NCBI GenBank assembly: GCA_037176905.1
Contig: JBBBWG010000526.1
Coordinates: 3,852-37,539 of the forward strand
Direction of reading: 5' to 3'
DNA length: 33,688 nucleotides
Source of the DNA: Azolla pinnata
Lineage: Eukaryota > Streptophyta > Polypodiopsida > Salviniales > Salviniaceae
The position numbers were made by a program, and so were the translations under genes. Under the pieces are notes generated by a model that saw nothing but the letters and a program-made list of their open reading frames with translations, did not search any database and had not been told where the DNA came from. Below, piece after piece: positions 30,101-33,688 of the stretch. Numbering within the stretch: the stretch's first letter is position 1; each line of letters opens with the position of its first letter.

Positions 30101-32912
30101 CTCATCCGTAATAGAGGGACGAATGACATAGTTCAAAGCAAGGAGTTTGGGTACCATGTCATGATTCCAACCATGATTACAAGTTTTAATTTACTGAAAA
30201 TAGACAGCAAGCAGGTTTATCAAACAAATGTAGAGAATTATACCTCACGAAATGTGAACTTGTCATGCACAAAAATAGCTAACAAAAGGCATGGTAAGAT
30301 CAAAAACAAGTGTCGAAAGGTATCTTGTTCTTTGTCGTATGAACGTCTGACCACTTTATGGTATCTTATATACCATACAATTGAGAATGAGCTCCATATG
30401 AAGAATAGCTTCATGACAGTGTTATATAATGATATATAATCTGTAAATAAGTCCAAATAACGGCTGGCAAAAACAAGGGCGTAGAGTTCTTGTGTCTTCA
30501 ATGAAATGCCTGAAAAATCAATTAATATGAATTGTTAAAGTGCTGACTCACATGCTCTCTGTTTCACCATAATGACTCATGCTTCACAAAACAGGATTTA
30601 ATAAAGTTTACAACAGTTTCTTCTAATCAATATATAGCTGGATTCAGAAGGAAATAAAAACCAACAAGCTCCTGTGGATGACAAAAGCATATACAGCAAG
30701 AAATTCAGCGTAATCACAGTTAACGACATTGCATTACCAATCATTGATGGGAAATTAAGAAAAAAACTAAATGCAAAAAAAAATGACCCACATGTAACTC
30801 AAAATAAAAGATAAAAATTACAGTAAATATAAATAGAATCCCAAGGTCCACTCAGAAAAGAGAAAAGAGAAGTTCCAAAATTCCAAGATTTCAATTAACA
30901 CCACATCATACTCCGTTTTTGCATCGAGTACATTGTCTACTCACCTTAGACTAAAAACTTTCACACCCAAAGAAAGGCACCTCCGTGTATCCCACATTCC
31001 TCGGTATCTCTTTATTGGCTGTCCAGCTAGAGACATGACAGGATCCGAAGCCCAATTTAGAGGTGTACTTTTAAGTATGTATAGAGAGTACATACAATGG
31101 AAACACATTCAAGGTCACATTCTCTCTGCCAGTCTTCTCTATATAAACCCTTACTATGCGAAGTAGTCAACCACAACCAACCAATCCAAACCAGCGGCAA
31201 ATCATTGACTCACCATATTTGTTCAAGGTCACGTTGTCATAGGTTTACTTCTGACACTGCAAGATGATTTTGACCAACAGTGATAGCATATCTCAAAGTA
31301 AGAAACAGTTGCTAAAAGTGCATCCTAAGTGTGGATGATTTTGGACCATAACCTCTACTGTAGTTGAACTGTAGTTGATATTAATTTCCATGTAAAAAGG
31401 TTATCCGCCTAAACATTATTTGTTAAAAAGCTCTTTGCATTATGGCTTGCTAGATAGCAGGCTAACTTGCCCATTGCAACACATAGCAAACGCATGTAGG
31501 ATTTTCAACTTCTGCACTAGAAATTTACATGATGTCGGAAGTTTCTAATAGCATGAGTTATTTACAGGAATCCTAGAAAGAAAATGTGACTCTGTATTTA
31601 TGCGAATTGACAAAAGTTTCTTTTATCAATCATAATAGAACTGCTCGTTGAGATCAATCAATACAATTCTACTCTGTTACATTAACCAATTTGAATTAAG
31701 TCTATTCTAATCCCTTATTTTACAAACTGAATCTTGGTTGTATTACTACCAGTCATATACACCCAAAACCTACATTACTTCAGTTCTATATTCTGTTACT
31801 TATCTCTCAGATAGAAATCACCAGTAATTCCATCCAAATACATAACAAGCGAGAGCTGCATAGCCTACACACTGACACTGCTACCACAGACCCATAGACC
31901 TGCAAATCTGAGACAGCAAATAGCACTGGCTGACCCAACTTCCATGATTGTTCATGGACAGATTGTCATTGGTTTGATTACCCCTTCTCTGCCAACTACA
32001 ACGATCCATCCATTCTCACTTCGATGGACCATCATCAACAGCTATGAAGAGACCAACAGATCTGTCTCGGATGGCTAATGGACAGGAACAGTAGAGATCT
32101 TTTATATAATACATTAAGTAAGGACCTTGCCAACAGAATGACCACAGTTTCAAAACTTAATTTTTGAAAGGAAGCGCCAAATCTTGGTCAGTACAAGAAC
32201 ATTCCTGCATCACACACGTGATGCGTTCATCCCAATGACAATGCTAAAGGATATATATAAGGATCTAATTCTAAAGGAATTAACGTTTTCAAACGAACTA
32301 GAAAGGGGTCTTCTTTGTCAGCGCACGTACATCCAGAAAATGGCAACGCTCAGAATTAACTACGTTTCAACATAAAACACATATCTCTTTGTCAAAGTAG
32401 CAACAGAGAACGGATCTAACAAACACGCACAATACTACATAGCACCATCCAACATTGTCTAAGCGGTCAACAGATACTTCTCGATATTTTCCAAATCATA
32501 ATTTATGACAGGATTGAAGGCACGTATATATAATAGTACCAAATCTGGATTTTCCATATTATCATACGCTCCTAACAGTTATCCGATCTTGCTGTGCGAT
32601 TTCCCACATCAAAACACGTCTTTACATGCAGAGTGAGAAACCCGATCTACATGAATTAACGAGAGATCTATGAAGCAGAATGCAGAAAAGATTATGCCTA
32701 TGTGACATGAGAAAACAGAAACAAAGATAAGGTACAAAGCACAGACACGCGCACATGCATTACAAAGCAGACATTTTCGGCATGGCATGACACATGTCTT
32801 GGGAGATCGATACGCACATACCTGCGCATGACTTGATGGTGTGGATCTTGAGAAGGAGAAGCAAGATGCTGAAGAGATGAAACATGTCACCAGAGAGCCG
32901 AAATATGTTCAT
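27124..32912 (-). CDS. ERD2: ER lumen protein-retaining receptor (KDEL receptor)
   Basis: A seven-helix membrane receptor that binds escaped K/HDEL-tailed proteins in the Golgi and returns them to the ER in COPI vesicles. Exons in minus order: 32912-32822, 30509-30244, 29343-29228, 29144-29071, 27679-27616, 27160-27124. Phases join to exactly 215 residues, the normal plant length. Landmarks in order: MNIFRLSGDMFHL, KIHTIKSCAGISLKTQELYA, RYLDLFTDYISLYNTVMK, IRYHKVVRRSYDKEQDTFRH, MWTFSLYLEAVAILPQLVLL, QRTKNVDNLTGNYVFFLGAY, LNWIYRYFTE, GLVQTALYADFFYYYLKSW and the end KNNEKLQLPA. The reading frame stays open upstream to an ATG at 33035, but family conservation puts the start at MNIF. Introns are 2312, 900, 83, 1391 and 455 nt with GT-AG ends. 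All pieces are intact, so the gene looks functional. Confidence 0.96.
27680..29070 (-). other. ERD2 intron 4
   Basis: 1391 nt, AT-rich, without a recognisable gene, array or transposon end. Short open frames on either strand have no family resemblance. Intron 5 (27161-27615) contains a short GA run near 27588-27605. Confidence 0.7.
29498..29591. repeat. 36-bp tandem repeat in ERD2 intron 2
   Basis: Two full units and one short unit of AAACTCAATGAAGAAGG, TTTATATGTA, GGATGTTTT lie head to tail. The first copy lacks the TATATGTA part. Confidence 0.85.
30510..32821 (-). other. ERD2 intron 1
   Basis: 2312 nt between the exon 1 donor (GCAG|GTATGT) and the exon 2 acceptor (TTTTTCAG). It is AT-rich and of ordinary complexity. 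I see no tandem array, transposon end or coding segment, in contrast to the X8 introns. Confidence 0.7.
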
Positions 32913-33035
32913 CTTCTCGGACGGAATGCAGGATCCGGGATCGAAATGTGGGATGCCAGAAAGCACAAGAAAAAAAAACGAAAAAGAAGACGAAGAAGAA
33001 GAAACAACAAAAGAAACAGAAGAATCAACAAGCAA

Positions 33036-33688
33036 GGAAGGAAATCTGAGCTTGGAAATGGCGGAGATCAGTCAGGAACAGACGAAGATCGTGAGCAGAA
33101 GCAAAATGACGGCGATGGTCGACGAAGAAAACGAAGTCCAAGTTTTTCCTATTTCCCAAACATACCCCCCCTTTCAGTGTTTTGCTTTCTATGTTTCAGA
33201 AATTACAATAATGCCCCTGACCACCAGCTCCTAAAACCCTAAAACCTTGAAAACCCTAAAACCCTGAAAACCCTAAAACCCTAAAACCCTAAAGACCTAA
33301 AAAAAGTCTTTTAAGATGAGTTTGGTTATGGTTAGCATTTCGATCGTGTTGTGCGCAATAAATGGCCTTCGGGTGCGATGTTTCCGTGTGGTTGCTGAAG
33401 ATAGTTCGAGGAAGAGTTTGGCTCGGAAACCGAAGATAGTTCGGCATTTGAGGAAGAGTTTGAGGGTTTTTTGGGTTGTACGAGGTGTAGAGGCCTTTAA
33501 TAGCCTCGAAGAGTGCTTTACGGTGTCGTGCCGTACGGCGCCGGATCTTCGCGTGAGTTGGATGATGACCACTGGGGTCCTCGATGTGGAGAAATAGAGA
33601 ATGACAGAGAGAGAGCAAGATGGGTTGAGAAGATGATGATCAAGAAGTTGGACTAATGATGAATTCTGATTGTCTAAGACAATTCTTC
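33036..33688. other. upstream region of ERD2
   Basis: Holds the ERD2 promoter and perhaps the start of a divergent gene. It contains the telomere-like array at 33235-33296. A 93-codon frame on + (33316-33597), starting with a hydrophobic stretch, and a minus-strand frame over the same bases resemble nothing I know. A ~35-bp segment with GAAGATAGTTCG and GAGGAAGAGTTTG words is partly duplicated at about 33398-33465. Confidence 0.5.
33235..33296. repeat. interstitial telomere-like array (AAAACCCT)
   Basis: About seven units of AAAACCCT, some with G for the spacer base (CCCTGAAAA), followed by a T-poor flank. The repeat is 8 nt rather than the 7-nt AAACCCT of most plants, though each unit contains the 7-mer. 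Telo-boxes of this kind are common in plant promoters of growth-related genes. Here the array lies about 320 bp upstream of the ERD2 start. Confidence 0.85.

Noticed and set aside
33316..33597. 93-codon + frame with a hydrophobic start, possible divergent gene with ERD2
   Set aside because: An equally long minus frame covers the same bases, no homology is recognised, and part of it comes from a local duplication. Not enough to call a gene.

Overview
This window is nuclear DNA from a land plant, almost certainly a vascular plant and probably a flowering plant. It holds four spliced genes with GT-AG introns and large AT-rich intergenic spaces. Evidence for a plant: an R2R3-MYB gene with the family's 130-nt second exon, a carbohydrate-binding X8 (CBM43) wall protein, a calmodulin-binding receptor-like kinase, a 215-residue plant-type KDEL receptor, and telomere-like AAACCCT motifs. 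I cannot name the species. The window is rich in GATC and in ATC/GAT triplet runs, and a run of exactly 100 N (20743-20842) marks an assembly gap.

Layout. 1-4984: non-coding, with three related copies of a Mutator-like MITE (one intact, with a perfect 10-bp target-site duplication), a 72-bp tandem repeat and microsatellites. 4985-8204 (+): R2R3-MYB gene, 3 exons, 750 residues, whose C-terminal two-thirds is built from expanded triplet runs. 8205-11582: intergenic, with a decayed Ty1/copia fragment. 11583-15707 (+): receptor-like kinase of the CRCK family, 7 exons, 507 residues. 15708-17201: space between convergent genes, with a 0.5-kb inverted-repeat element. 17202-23320 (-): X8-domain protein, 3 exons, 404 residues; its two introns (2.2 and 2.7 kb) are packed with satellite-like arrays and hold the N gap. 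23321-26900: its promoter, then an ATTGATT-rich array, a degenerate ~104-bp repeat and a small perfect-looking hairpin. 27124-32912 (-): ERD2 (KDEL receptor), 6 exons, 215 residues. 33036-33688: upstream region of ERD2 with an 8-nt telomere-like array.

The exon models were put together by hand from reading frame, family motifs and splice consensus. In every gene the exon phases add up to an uninterrupted reading frame, which is good internal support. The four genes do not form a pathway: they are a transcription factor, a signalling kinase, a cell-wall/plasmodesma-type callose-binding protein and a Golgi-ER retrieval receptor.

I found no new multi-gene system. The most striking property is how far triplet and minisatellite expansion has gone: it fills introns and also enters two coding sequences (polySer/Ala/His/Asp in the MYB, His/Asp in the X8 protein) without breaking frame. 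The X8 gene also carries a head-to-head satellite array inside an intron, which would make a foldback transcript.
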